A DNA stretch of 64,000 nucleotides from Liquidambar formosana (lineage: Eukaryota; Streptophyta; Magnoliopsida; Saxifragales; Altingiaceae), in assembly GCA_039720395.1 (NCBI GenBank), contig CM077831.1, positions 16,608,982 to 16,672,981 of the forward strand, written 5' to 3'. Position numbers and translations under genes: made by a program. Positions 43,437 to 55,602 of the stretch are shown here, one piece after another. Position 1 is the stretch's first letter, and each line of letters begins with the position of its first letter. Under the pieces are notes generated by a model. The model searched no databases, was not told the origin of the DNA, and saw nothing but the letters and a program-made list of their open reading frames with translations.

Positions 43437-46226
43437 TTGTTACAAATATATCATAAAGAATTAAGATATATAGTTAATTTTTGCTTAGCGAGATGATGCC
43501 AAACATTATTAATTCCCATAATGATGAAAGGGAAAGTGTCAACGACTTTCTCATGTTTCCAATATTGATAATGTACTTAGAGACTTAAAAAAAATCAATT
43601 GATGATTAATATTGATTATCCTTCTAGTTCATTTCTAAGACAAATAATTCTCTATCAAAAGCTTATTTTATAGCATGTTAGGTACTATCATAGTGATAAG
43701 ATACAATATATTATTGTATTATTGTATTTAGAAGTAGAGAGAATTTATATTTAGTGGCCTGATTGTAAGCCTATTGAGAATTATCACCAATTGTAAAAAG
43801 GTTTATATTCATTAATGCAATATAAGATTAATTTTATATAGATTGATAATTATTGGTAATGCTGAAGTTATAATTAGGCTGAAGGCAATTGTAAGTACAT
43901 GATTGATGTAGAATGTTTTCAATGATTGTGAATATCCAATTAATGTGATTTTAGTTTAAAGTTATTTTTGCATTGTTTTCAATTATAAACTAATTTTGGC
44001 ACATTTCTTCTTGAAAACTACTATTTTAGTGGTCTAGTAAATTTTCCTTTGGTCCACTAAATCTTAACTCTTTGCTAAAATATGTTTTCAATGGTCAAAT
44101 TATTGATCTCGACAACTATTTGAAAATTTAAGATTGAAAAATTTTCAAATTGCTTTCATGAAAGTAGATGAAAATTTTGATTTTATGCGAGTAACAAATA
44201 TATTGGTAATTTAAATGAGAATGTTAAAATTTTTTGAAAGTTCAAACTAGTGCTAATAAAGTAGATGAGTAATTGTATTCCAAGAGCAACATAGTGTGCA
44301 TTGGTTGCTAAGGATTGATTTTAAGTTCTCATATAATAGTAGTACGTCTATCTTATTACATATTGATCTGCGCATTATTGTACAAATTTTCACATATATA
44401 GTTGAACTAAATTGTTCTAAGGTGAACAAAGGGGTATAATGTGAATTGAATAAATTTATATATTTTTAGTAGACATTAATATATAGTGATAATATATTAA
44501 GAATAATTCTTACCAATGTGTGAATATTAAGGTTAGTGGGAGCTGAGTAAGTTCATCTATGATTTTATTATACTTGAAGCATATTGTCATTCAAGTTTTT
44601 AAAATAAAAGGCTTGAGGAAATATTTTATATTCGTTTTGTTTTGTTGTATTTGAAAGACCCTTATAGTTTCCACATAAAGAACATATTATTGCGTGTAAA
44701 AAAAAAATATCATATATTAATTCTATTATCATAAAAGGACAAGTTGAATATAAAGTTAATGGAAAATTAAGTTAGAAATGATTTATAAAGAATGTATCTT
44801 ATGTTTTTGCTAATTTTGGAGTATATTAAGTATTTGAGATTATGCTCATTTAGGTTTTGCGTATGCATTAGATTTACATACTGATCAGTAGTGTTTTCTT
44901 TGAATGAGCAAAAACAATACGATGATTAAGATACTTATCATGAACTAAAGCCTTATGAATTTTACTTGTCCATAATGGAATTTAATATATAAAATGTGAT
45001 TAGTTATTATACTTATATTTGGATATACGTTGGGACTTATATGGTTAAAGGACTATGCAAAAGATAGAGTTGATGGACTCGTATGAATTTTTTCACCATG
45101 ATTAGAAGACTAAATATGATAACATGTATAAAGTTGTTTTGATGCTAACATTTTATGAAGGACTTTAAGTTTTGGTTTATCTACAAAACTTTAAAAGTTC
45201 ATAATTTATTTATTTATTTATTTTTAATATGGCATAAGAGACAATAACTTTTGTATGGCTGGTATAAGGACATAATGTTCTTAGTAGTTAGAGAAAGTAT
45301 CATAGTAAGCAGACAATAATTATGGTTAGAAATAATTATGATTGGGCTCCACTAATATGCCTAGCCTATAAAGTTTTATAGTTGTCTTAGGCTATTTTGA
45401 ATATGCTTGATCAGTGGGAGTTCAAGATTATGTGATGATTGAATTTTTTGATGTGATACATAATCCCATTCGGGATGAGATAACCCATAAAGTACGGGGT
45501 TTTTTGCCATTAAGGTTTGTGAAGTTATTTCATGAAATAATATTTATTTGTTATATTGCCATATTTTGTGCATATGTAGTTTTTTGTTTATGGCAGGATG
45601 AGCTCATCATAAAGAAAATTATTCAAGAAAGTAGACGCCTATCTTGAAGTATAGTGGGTACCAATTAATTTTCTTATACTGTATTATTGTGCACATAAAG
45701 TATGATTGATGTCATTTTGAGCATATGATATATGCTACGTACTTATGTCTTATTGTTGTGAATGACATCAATAAAGATCTCGAGATATAAAGTAAAGACA
45801 TAAGAGTCTCATTGGAGACATGTGGGCTTCAGTTAGAAGCATAAAGGCTTCTTTGTGAGGCATAAAGAGGTTTCATGAGAAACCATAAAGAGGACCAATA
45901 TTGAATTTAGCACAATTTTGATCACATTTAGTATGCTATTTTCATGTCACACTTACTCATCATTTAAAATCCATGTCGATAGGGATATTAGCATTTGTGA
46001 CTGTGGAGTGGTCTTATGTCACTAAATGATGTAATGGCTTCCATGATTCAATGTTGGTATTCTTATTGGACCGGATTATGTTACTAAGGTGTTTTCATTC
46101 AGGCTATATGTACGTGTGGCCACTTCAGTAAATCAACCCGAGAGTCGTTTTTCAAAATATTATATATGTATGTATTATTTTATTGTTATCAGTCAAATAA
46201 CAATCAATGTAGCCCAAGTGGGAGAA
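43437..46226. other. Interior of the LARD-type element, right part
   Basis: About 2.8 kb of AT-rich sequence without protease, integrase, RT or RNase H motifs on either strand. It ends in the polypurine tract AGTGGGAGAA (46217-46226). Confidence 0.65.
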
Positions 46227-46697
46227 TGTTAGAATTTCATATATGTGGGCTTTACATTGATTGGTTTTCTGGATTACGAAAAACGGGTTGAATGTTTAGC
46301 CTGCAATGATATACGGTATAGCCCATTATAGTGTGTGATCAATTAAGTATTTGGGCTCTAGTGCACCTTGGTCCGTGATGTGGGATTATAAAGTGTGGGC
46401 CTATTCCTTGTAAGTCAAGGAGTCCATAATGGGAAAGACTCTATAAAGTTTCTTTATAAATAGGTCAGGTCCCCTCTACACTCCATAAGTTGAAAACCCT
46501 AGTAGCCTGTCCCATTGGTGGCTGCATAAAGAAAAGAGGAGCAAGTAGAGGAAGACCAGCCTCCTAACCGTGTGTCTCTTTTTGCAGAGGTTTGTCAATT
46601 AGATTAAATGGTTTCCACAGGTACGTGCATATTATTTATTATTATTATTTCCATGTGTTCTAGTTTTCTAGTATGGACTTAATATATTGTTCTATCA
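46227..46697 (+). repeat. 3' LTR of the LARD-type element
   Basis: 471 bp, reads the same as the 5' LTR over its whole length. Confidence 0.93.
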
Positions 46698-46789
46698 GTT
46701 ATGTGCTCAAAAATCTTGTTCTATCGTTAAAATTAATGCTTGTGCCTTCCGTATATGTTTGATCCATACTAACCAAAAGTGACATGCAA

Positions 46790-47110
46790 AGGATGCATGA
46801 AACGACACTCACGAGTGGTAGGTGTCTTGGGTGGTGTGGGGAGTTTATTGGGGTGGTGTTTTGTATCTACATCTCCTATTTGATTAGCGTTTTTGTGTGT
46901 TGGTGGTGCATGTATAGTTTTGAGGGCCTTTTCCTCAGTATTTTGCTGGGGTCATTTCTCTGTTTCTAGATTATGCATTTGGTGGGGTGTTTGTTAGGTG
47001 CTGATTTTTGGGAATTGTTTGGTGATCTATGTGTAGGGTTTGTTTGTACTGTTGTATCCTTCTTTTATATATTAATGAAGTTTTATTTTGCCGATCAAAA
47101 CAAAACAAAA
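46790..47110 (+). mobile_element. Possible LINE 3' end
   Basis: T/G-rich sequence ends in ATATTAATGAAGTTTTATTTTGCCGATCAAAACAAAAC, a layout common at the 3' end of plant L1-type LINEs before an A-rich tail. No ORF2 coding remains and target repeats were not found. Confidence 0.35.
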
Positions 47111-47793
47111 ACAAGAAAAAACAACACTCTGGAAGTGGGAATAGGAAAGTAGCCCTTAAAAGAAATTGAAGGATTTGTGGCATAAGGGACGTTGGTGAGA
47201 ATTAAAGAGTCAGAATGTAATGGAATGTGAGAATCGGCTTACATCACTCTCTGAAAAACCAAATTGCATGTTTTGGAAACCCACCAAATATATATCTATA
47301 TATATATAATTGGAAAATACCATTCACACCCAAGAAGGAAGATATAATATAAAGTGAAAAGCAAAATATTATAATGATAATCAAAGTATTAAATACTGGA
47401 AATGAAATATATATATATTGATATTGAAACTTACAAAGATATATTGTCTTCAAACTGGAAAGCTTAAAAATATGATATTGGAGAGGGGTATGAGAAGGGA
47501 AAGATGAATTTAATCTGAAAACTAACTCTGCCCCCCTCTTACATAGGTTGGGTTTATATAAATACTAAGGTTCATGTGAGAACCTGTTTTCCTAATAGGG
47601 ATTATTATGGCTTATTGTATGATTAGCGTAGTTAATCCCTTAATTTGTTGAATGACTTCATGTATGGCTAATCCATGTGTATGATAATATGATATTATTT
47701 GTGATTTGATGCTTGTTTTTATGCATCAAGTGTCTTAAGTGTGTGTTGGGTCTTATTTGCAGCTTCGGGCTTAAGCTGCTAAAATTTGGTTAA
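47111..47793. other. Spacer, no gene seen
   Basis: AT-rich, with short (TA)n runs near 47290 and 47410. Confidence 0.6.
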
Positions 47794-49576
47794 GTGTTGG
47801 GGAAAAATGAATTTTTGTAAATCTTCGTTTTTAAAGATAATTTTTAGCGGTAATAGAAGTTTATAATATTATAAGACATTGGTGATTTTATGGGAATTTA
47901 TTAGCATATTTGGATTGGGTTCCACACATGTTTGTTTTAAGAAAATCTGTCGAGAGACGACTTTTGTACTAAAACTTGGAAATGAGATTTTGATATATTG
48001 GGAATTTGATTTTTCTGATATTTTATTTAGATTCAAATGGGGGGTTAATTGCTTATTTTCATTAAGATTACTTAAATGTTTTTAATGAAAATAAGGTTGA
48101 TGTCTGTGCTGATGAAGAGTTGCCTGACTAACTGTCTATTTTCTGCTGTCTGTGTATTTCAGACGATTAAAACATGTTTCAGCCGTTTGAAAGACAATTT
48201 TCAACCGGCTGAAAGTTCATGTCAGCCAACTGAAAATTCCAGAGAGGATTATTTTGTGTTGGGCACTTTCAGCTGGCTGAAAATATTTTTCAGCCATTTG
48301 AAAGTGTCGGCAGACAGTTTTAATAAATGGTTAAAATGACCCTTTTGCCCCCCTTTTCTATATAAACCCTTTAACCCACGAAAATTCTAGACCCTTCTCT
48401 ACTTTTCTAGCCGAGAAAGAGAGAGAATGAGAGAAGGAGAGTGACGGGGGAGGTCGTGGGTGGCTCGCCGGAGCATGGCAGCCCCGATCCAACGCCAGCA
48501 AGCTCGAATTCATCATAGTTAGGCCCGATCTACGTGCGTGTAGGGATGGTTTGGCATTTACATCACTCATTCATGAGGTAAGGGATATTTTCTCATTTTA
48601 AACTTTTGTTGCATGGGGTTTTGGGTATAAATCATGTAGTTTTACATGTATTTGGTCGATTTTGCATAAATATCATGCATAGGGTATATATTTGCTAAGT
48701 TTTACAAATTGTGGGAAACCTAGGGTTTAATTCACATCATTTTTGCTATAAAAATGTTGTTTTTGAAATCATTCATTTGGAAATGATTTATGGGGGATTA
48801 TTTATTGTGATTTTTCTTTTATGAACCCACATGTTATATGGTTTTCTTGGAAAATTTATATATATAAAATTTTCTGGTTTATATGGAAATTATGGAGTTA
48901 TTTCATATAGTTTTCTAAGAACAAACCTATTATGTGGTTTTTGAAAAATTTATGTATAATTTTCCAGTTTATGTGGGAATTATGAAATTAATAAATGAAA
49001 AGAAAAATGGTGATGATATGGATATGGTGATGAGGGCTACTGGAGACAGGATTACTGTGGTCTCAAAGGAACGGGATGTCTTGCCGTGTCTTCCTATCCT
49101 TTAGTCCTGGGTTACGTGCCCAAATATGAGGTTACTTCCTACTCCAAGTAAGATCATAGTATTTCCTCATGACGGGGTTACTTTCTGGATCAAGTAGGAT
49201 CTTTAGTGTTTCTCCTTATTTTCCATGCGTGAGGGCCCCACATGACCTGAGTAGGATTTATCAGTTTGAAAGACTGATGTTATGGATTGCAAGATATGGA
49301 AAATGATGATTATTGGCTTATAAGGCCGTGATATGGAATTTGGAAAGAATGATAATGAATTATAAATAACTTGAGTTACTTCTTACCTTTTTAAAAATAA
49401 AAAGGGGTGTAGTATCAAAGGATTTAAACTTCTGCAGTTTATGTCACTATAAATGTATTAGTTTTATTTACTGAAAATTATATTGCAAACTAATCGATGG
49501 TTTTGCAGAGTTCTTGAAAAGTATATAAACTATGATTTTTAAAACCTTGGGTTATTTTGAGAAACGTTTTCCTACT
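47794..49576 (+). mobile_element. LTR-like sequence, 5' part, interrupted by CACTA
   Basis: Begins TGTTGGGGAAAAATG. It has several CAACCGGCTGAAA/CAGCTGGCTGAAA-type short repeats (about 48180-48310), a CTATATAAACCC promoter (about 48358) followed by a GA-rich leader, and a GGTTACTTCC-rich 3' half, all usual in Gypsy LTRs. Removing the CACTA joins it to 57998-58473. I could not find a target duplication, so the boundaries are provisional. Confidence 0.45.
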
Positions 49577-49910
49577 CACTACAACAAAATAGGCTTTTTA
49601 CGACGTGCGAAGCACGTCGTGAAAGGCTTTTAACGACGCACAGGCGCATGTCGTGCATCGCGATGCCGTGGAAAGTCAGGACTAATTAACAACGTGCATT
49701 GTACGTCGTGAATAAGTTATTCACGACTTGCAATGCGCGTCGTAAATAACGTATTCACGACTTGCAATGCGAGTCGTGTAAAACATATTCATGACTTACA
49801 ATGCAAGTCGTGTAAAACCATATCATTGGGATGCCTATATTATTTACGACCTACAATGTGCGTCGTAAATAACTTATTAACGACATGTATTGCATGCCGT
49901 CTATAACTCA
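49577..49910. repeat. CACTA left subterminal repeat array
   Basis: Repeated ACGACGTGC/GCACGTCGT and ACGACTTGCAATGC units in both orientations, presumed transposase-binding sites. Confidence 0.75.
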
Positions 49911-52900
49911 TTTACATCAACCTTTTAATAGCTTATAATAAACGCAATAAAAACTAATTTAAATATACACATTTAAGTTTCACTTTGATTCTTGCTTTTC
50001 AAATAGTAATAGAACATATTTATAAATATTTCACAAGCTAACAAATGCAACAAGTCCATAATCATTAATGAATCAAAAGTCAAGACGACTATCCATTTAT
50101 ATATTATTTGAATATGATCCCATAAATATTCATACATTCATACAGTTTAAGTTGTTTGTCAAGTGAACTAACAAAATACTATATATGTTACAATAAAGAA
50201 AGAAAAAAAAAAAAGAATGTAACATTAAAACATGCTTCTGGCATCAGTCTTCCATGCACCTCTTAACAATACAGCTCATTCTCATCGATTATAAGACCTA
50301 GTGAGATAGCTTTACTACGGTCCTGAAACAAAAAACCAATAATTAATATTCAATTTTAATTTATCAATATCAAGAATAAACTCATAATTAACGCAAATTT
50401 ACCTTTGCATCAGTTCTGCGAAACATGCAAAAAAAAAAAAAGGCCCAAACATTTCAAAATGAGCTTGTAAGAGGAATCACTATGTTAAGAAGAGGGACTT
50501 TGACCTAATCTTTTGGAATTTCTTCTATCTAAAATTTTTAAAAGATGTGACAAGCATCCACACTTTGTTAAAGCAACTAAAGATTTCTTATCTTAAGTCT
50601 TTAAGAATAATTGGACTTAATTCCTCAACAAAATATCATAGTAGCAGCTTCTACAGTGGTAATGCTTACTTCCACAATTTCTCAAAATTCTTGGAAAAAG
50701 TATGTATATATATAAGTGAACTAAGATGGAGTGATAGTTTTATAGATAAGATTATTATGGACTTGTCTACTTGAATGTACCCTTTTTCAGTCTAGTAAAC
50801 ACATAGCTCGGTAGCGTATATACCTTGGCATTTTCTAATTTTTGGACGGTAGATATGTATCATTCTAAAATCACCATGGTTTTAATTAGCTAGGCGAAAG
50901 TCAATATACCTTTCAGTGAAGAAATATTGCTTCTCATCTTGAAGTGGTGGACATATAAGTCATCATAGAAGGATCTTTAGGTACTTTAGAAGCAAGGCCA
51001 AAAGAGCTTTATATGACTTTCTGCAAAAGGAAGAAAATGGAGGGAATCAATTATACAAGTTAATAGTTAGATGAGTGTAAAATGTGCATTAAAAACACAA
51101 GTGAGAGGTGGCAGTGCAACATCACTACCACGCATGCGTGGTAGTGGCATTGCTCACCTTCTTGTACATGTGGTAGTAGGGTACAACATAGAAAACAACC
51201 TTGCATGCAATGGTAACTTGAATGGTTGTCTCTAATGCCAAACTATGTCAGGGGTAATTAATCTTGTTGAGTTCCTTTAATTAACATATTAGAAGAAATA
51301 AGCAATATATCACCAGATTACATTACAAAAATAAAATGTAAAAGATAAAAAGAGAGGCACTACCTTTTTATTAATCTTGTTGGGTTTGATAAAATCTCTA
51401 CTTCCCCTATCAAAGGTAAAAAATAAACCAAGCATCAAAAGATATGGTTTTAGAGACAATGGTATTAACCAACTATATATGTAATAGGGATTAGCACACC
51501 AAAGGACAGTAATAACCAACTATCTCCAAAAATATTACATCCGCCAACTCACCCACTTCCATCATTAATCTATTCTTATATTACTTCTCATTCAACTTCC
51601 CCTTATTTTATTCATGTAATGTATTTATACACTTTGAATAATTAGGGGCTGTCAAAAGAAGATGGCCATGACTTTGAATGAGAAAATAATACAAGCAGCT
51701 ACCATGACATTCATGCTGTGCACGAAAATCTGCTATGGTAGTCCACATTTTAGGGTTTTTGGCAAACAGCCCTTGAGTTCTATGGCCACAAATGACCTTG
51801 TATAATCTTACACCATCAAGGACAATCCTTATAGTGAAGAGTGGAGCCCCATATGTGGCTTGGATCTCATCCAACAAGCCATAACATGCTGATTGCATTA
51901 ATCCCGCATAGTAAAATCTACCTGAACAGCCTGTAGTAAAACACATATATCTTGAGCTACAAAAATCCGATTAAGGCGCCATTTGTTGCGTTTGAAAGCT
52001 GATTCGAAGAGCTTTCTAAGCATATAAGGCCCAAAATTTTTTGATGAGAACTCTGATCACAGCACTCAAAAGAAGATGGCAGTTTCTATGGCTGTTATGA
52101 AAAAATGTTACACAGTTTTGGGTTTTATAAACCCTTATGGTTTCTATGATCCAATATATGAACATGCCATTAAAACCTTCCCATAAAACCACACCCAATG
52201 GCAGCTAAAGACATAATCCCAATAAACCCCAAAAATCACACCCAAAAAACACACCCATTGACAGCCAAAATCTAGATAAACCCCCAAAAACTACAGCAGA
52301 AATAGGGCAAGGCCCAAGAAACTCAAACTGAAAGAAAAATCAGTCAGTGACACTGTAAACATGACTGCATCAAAATTTAAGCACCATCCACAAGCATAAT
52401 GTTCAAACAGGGCCTACAAAATAAAAAATAAATATAACACCAACAATATTTAACTTCAACAGTATAATGTTCACTCACCCTTTTGAGTACACATACCCCC
52501 CATCAACTTGCAACATAAAGAAGACATCCTTCCCATTATGCAGAGCCTACAAAATAAAAAAATAAAAAAAAAACTAGCTTCAACAATAAATTCTTAAAAA
52601 ATTTATGGTTCTAATAAAATTGATGTTTGTCCATTATGCATGTCCGTTCTATCTAGAAGAAGAGGAAACTGTTGAGCATATTTTCCTTAGGTGTGATAAG
52701 AGTATATTAGTTTGGTTTGGGTCAATGTAATAAGACAAACAAAGGTACTCTTTGGCTTGAAAGCAGCTGCAAAAAACAAGCAAATTATTCATTACCAGCA
52801 TCTCCTCTCACTTGAGGGATTTTGCATGGAAAGATATCCTTGTTAATGATTTCTTACTTTAGATTGATATAAATTGGCATCTAATTGAGATGATATGACC

Positions 52901-52913
52901 ATAAAATCTAATG
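49911..52913. other. CACTA interior, left part
   Basis: No recognisable domain. The longest frame is a 112-residue minus-strand one (51608-51946) with no family I know. It is probably filler or a captured gene fragment. Confidence 0.5.
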
Positions 52914-52918
52914 GGTAA

Positions 52919-53191
52919 TGTGATGACCTGAATTTTATAAATATATTTATGATATTTATTTGATCTTATGTGTGCAACTTCACCATAACCTAGGCAAGTG
53001 TAGCATAAAATCATGCACCCAACCATACCATAGCACAAACCATGGAGATGAATGTGAACAGAATATTTCTTCCTGACACCTGTAAACCATAAATAACCCA
53101 GCCCATTGTTTTTGAGCAATTAAAAATCCTATACTGGTAGGATTCTAATAATTTATTCTTTAGCCGCACCCACCACTTGCATCTGCTTTGG

Positions 53192-53227
<36 letters not shown>

Positions 53228-55597
53228 AGAGGGATCGAGACAGAGAGTTAGAGAAAGAGCAACAGAGAGAGAGAAATTGAGGAAGAATAGAGGAGAAAAA
53301 AAGAGAGTGGTCTGGTGGAGATTTTTGGCTGAGTTCGTGGAGCTCTCTTAGTGAGGTAAAATCATGACCTCCTCTATTGTTGATTTCATATATACATATA
53401 TATAAATATCACGTACTGTGTATATGTACATATGTATATGCAATTTTATTTTCTTATGTTATTCTTAGAAAGGATTATCGTATTTTATGTTTTTGGGACC
53501 AAGGAACACCATGGTAGTGTCAAATTTTAGAGAAATTGACTGTAGGTTGAAGTTTTAGAAATTTTAGAATTTTGGATCATGAAAACCCGAAACTTTAGGC
53601 TTAAAAACGAATATGATTTTATAGGATTCTGAATGAACAATTTATAGTCGCATGTAGTACTCCGCATGAGCTTCGATTCGACACTTGAATCACTGAAAAC
53701 GGTTAAGAAACAAGGGAGATATTAATCGTCGAAGTTGGCCCGTTGAACACACGGTGTAACCCGGTTACACAATTCAACCCGCGGGAGGTTGAAGATGACC
53801 CTATAGGTCTATGATCCTGTGTGAGTGCATCTGTATACCTTACCGTGTTCTCACGCATTTAAAAGCCATACGATAATCATATGAACCCCAAATTTGACCG
53901 TTGGACTCGTCTTGGAGGGCCCTACCATGTGGGACCCTTAGTTGATCATTTTGATCAAGTTTGACTGTAGTTTGACTTTTTGGCCAAATTAATATTTATT
54001 AAAAATTCCAGAAAATATCAAAAAATTCCAAAAAAATTACAGAAAATTCCCAGAAATTATAGAGAGTATTTTAAAAATTATTTTGATGATTTTGGGACCA
54101 CAGTTCACTGTTAGAAGGCCAATAGTAATTTTTGAGTGCGTTATATTTATTTTGAAATTTACCTAAAGATTAGGTATGCATAATTATCAGATTTTATCGG
54201 TCCTCGGGAGGACCCTAGGGAGCATTAACGCTGCATTCACATTATCAGTGTCTATCACGTGGTTTTGGGTTGGTATTGCTCGCAATTGAGGTAGAAAATG
54301 TGGCTTCTTTACATTTAATATGGTGTTGTTCTATAATTGTGATTTTAAATGCCTTAATGATATTTTTGGATTTTCCCACTGATTTATGACCAAATATTTT
54401 TATTACTTGTTCAAAATTTAGGGAATCCTTTAATATATCATTTGATACGACTGTTTTATATTGTTCCTTAAAGATACATGGTTATATACTCGTTTAAATA
54501 TTATTGTGAAATATCTGTTAAATGTGTGGAATTTTCATGATACTTGGATTTTGGAAAAATGCTTTATAAATGTTGTTTACTTGGAAATGCTTTAAAAATG
54601 TTACTGAAATTCTAGAAATTTATCAAACATGTTTATGGATACTTTTGGACACTCGGATATTGATTTGAATGATGGAAAATGTTTTGGATATATGGACCTT
54701 GGGTCTTGGTATGCATCAAACGGGTGGGGGCATCACAATGGAATGGTGTCCTGCGTTGAGAATACTCCGCAAATAGCAAGCAGGGTAAAGTGCCCTTGGG
54801 TGAAAGACCCTGAAGCCCTCGAGGAAGAACGCCGATCAGGTGTTGGTTATTTTCGTGCTTGGCTGAGCCGGGGGTTGACGTGACGACGTAACCTGTGATC
54901 AGCAACGGTTAATGCATGGTCTGATCCCATAGTCTTGGGAATTGGAGATACTATGAGAATTTTGGGAAATTAACTCAAAACCCACACAAAGTATTGATTT
55001 GTGACTGATATTTGATTTTGAGTTATTAAATGATTTTAATTCATATACCATGTATCTGCACATATATTAATTGTATAGAATCCACACATATTTCCTATTG
55101 GGCTTTGCAGCTCATCCTATTATTATTTAAGATGATCAGGTGATGAATGAAGGTTCGCCGATGGCGAATGCCTAGTGGCATGATCTGAGGTTGGAATGTG
55201 AAGGTTGTATACTAACATAGTCATGGATGAGGATAGATGCACGTGCATTACATAGAGACTATGTTATTTTGATGTATAGACATTATTATTATTATTGTTA
55301 TTACAATTATTACTTATTGAACCTTGAATAGTTTGAATCGAACCTATGTGCCAGGGATGTTGGCATTATTTTGGGATCATATATTATTTTGGGCATGACG
55401 TGTGAGCATAACATTTCATGTTCATTATTTGGGTGTTATTGATGAGCAAATACAATTATTATAAATAAAATAAATAAAAAAAATACACGTGGATTTGACT
55501 AAGTCTTCCGCAACTTTTATACTCTGACTTATCCACGTGTACACCTTTTTACTTTGACTTTTATCCACGTGTCGACTCTCCGAGTCGGGGCGTGACA
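52919..55597 (+). mobile_element. Solo LTR, 2679 bp (Gypsy, Tekay/Del-like)
   Basis: Begins TGTGATGACCTGAATTT and ends GAGTCGGGGCGTGACA, with the perfect duplication GGTAA (52914-52918/55598-55602). The TGTGATGACC...GGGGCGTGACA ends are typical of chromovirus Tekay/Del LTRs. A (TA)n tract (about 53199-53222) precedes a GA-rich leader. No internal region. Confidence 0.88.
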
Positions 55598-55602
55598 GGT
55601 AA

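Larger units (their letters stand above)
40045..46697 (+). mobile_element. Non-autonomous LTR retrotransposon (Copia-like, LARD-type), 6653 bp
   Basis: Two 471-bp LTRs (40045-40515 and 46227-46697), apparently identical on reading both, begin TGTTAGAATTTC and end TTGTTCTATCA. The target duplication GTTAT is perfect (40040-40044/46698-46702). The primer site TGGTATCAGAGCC, complementary to initiator tRNA-Met, is at 40519-40531, and a purine tract AGTGGGAGAA precedes the 3' LTR. PBS and PPT types point to Copia. The 5.7-kb interior has no long ORF; only a degraded Gag-like fragment is suspected. Identical LTRs mean recent insertion, so it was probably mobilised in trans. Confidence 0.93.

Noticed and set aside
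51608..51946. 112-residue minus-strand frame in the CACTA interior
   Set aside because: No recognisable TNP2, TNPA or other domain; kept only as a note because a captured gene fragment cannot be excluded.
54629..54905. Open frames on both strands in the Tekay-like LTR
   Set aside because: LTR sequence bounded by a perfect target duplication; not a gene.
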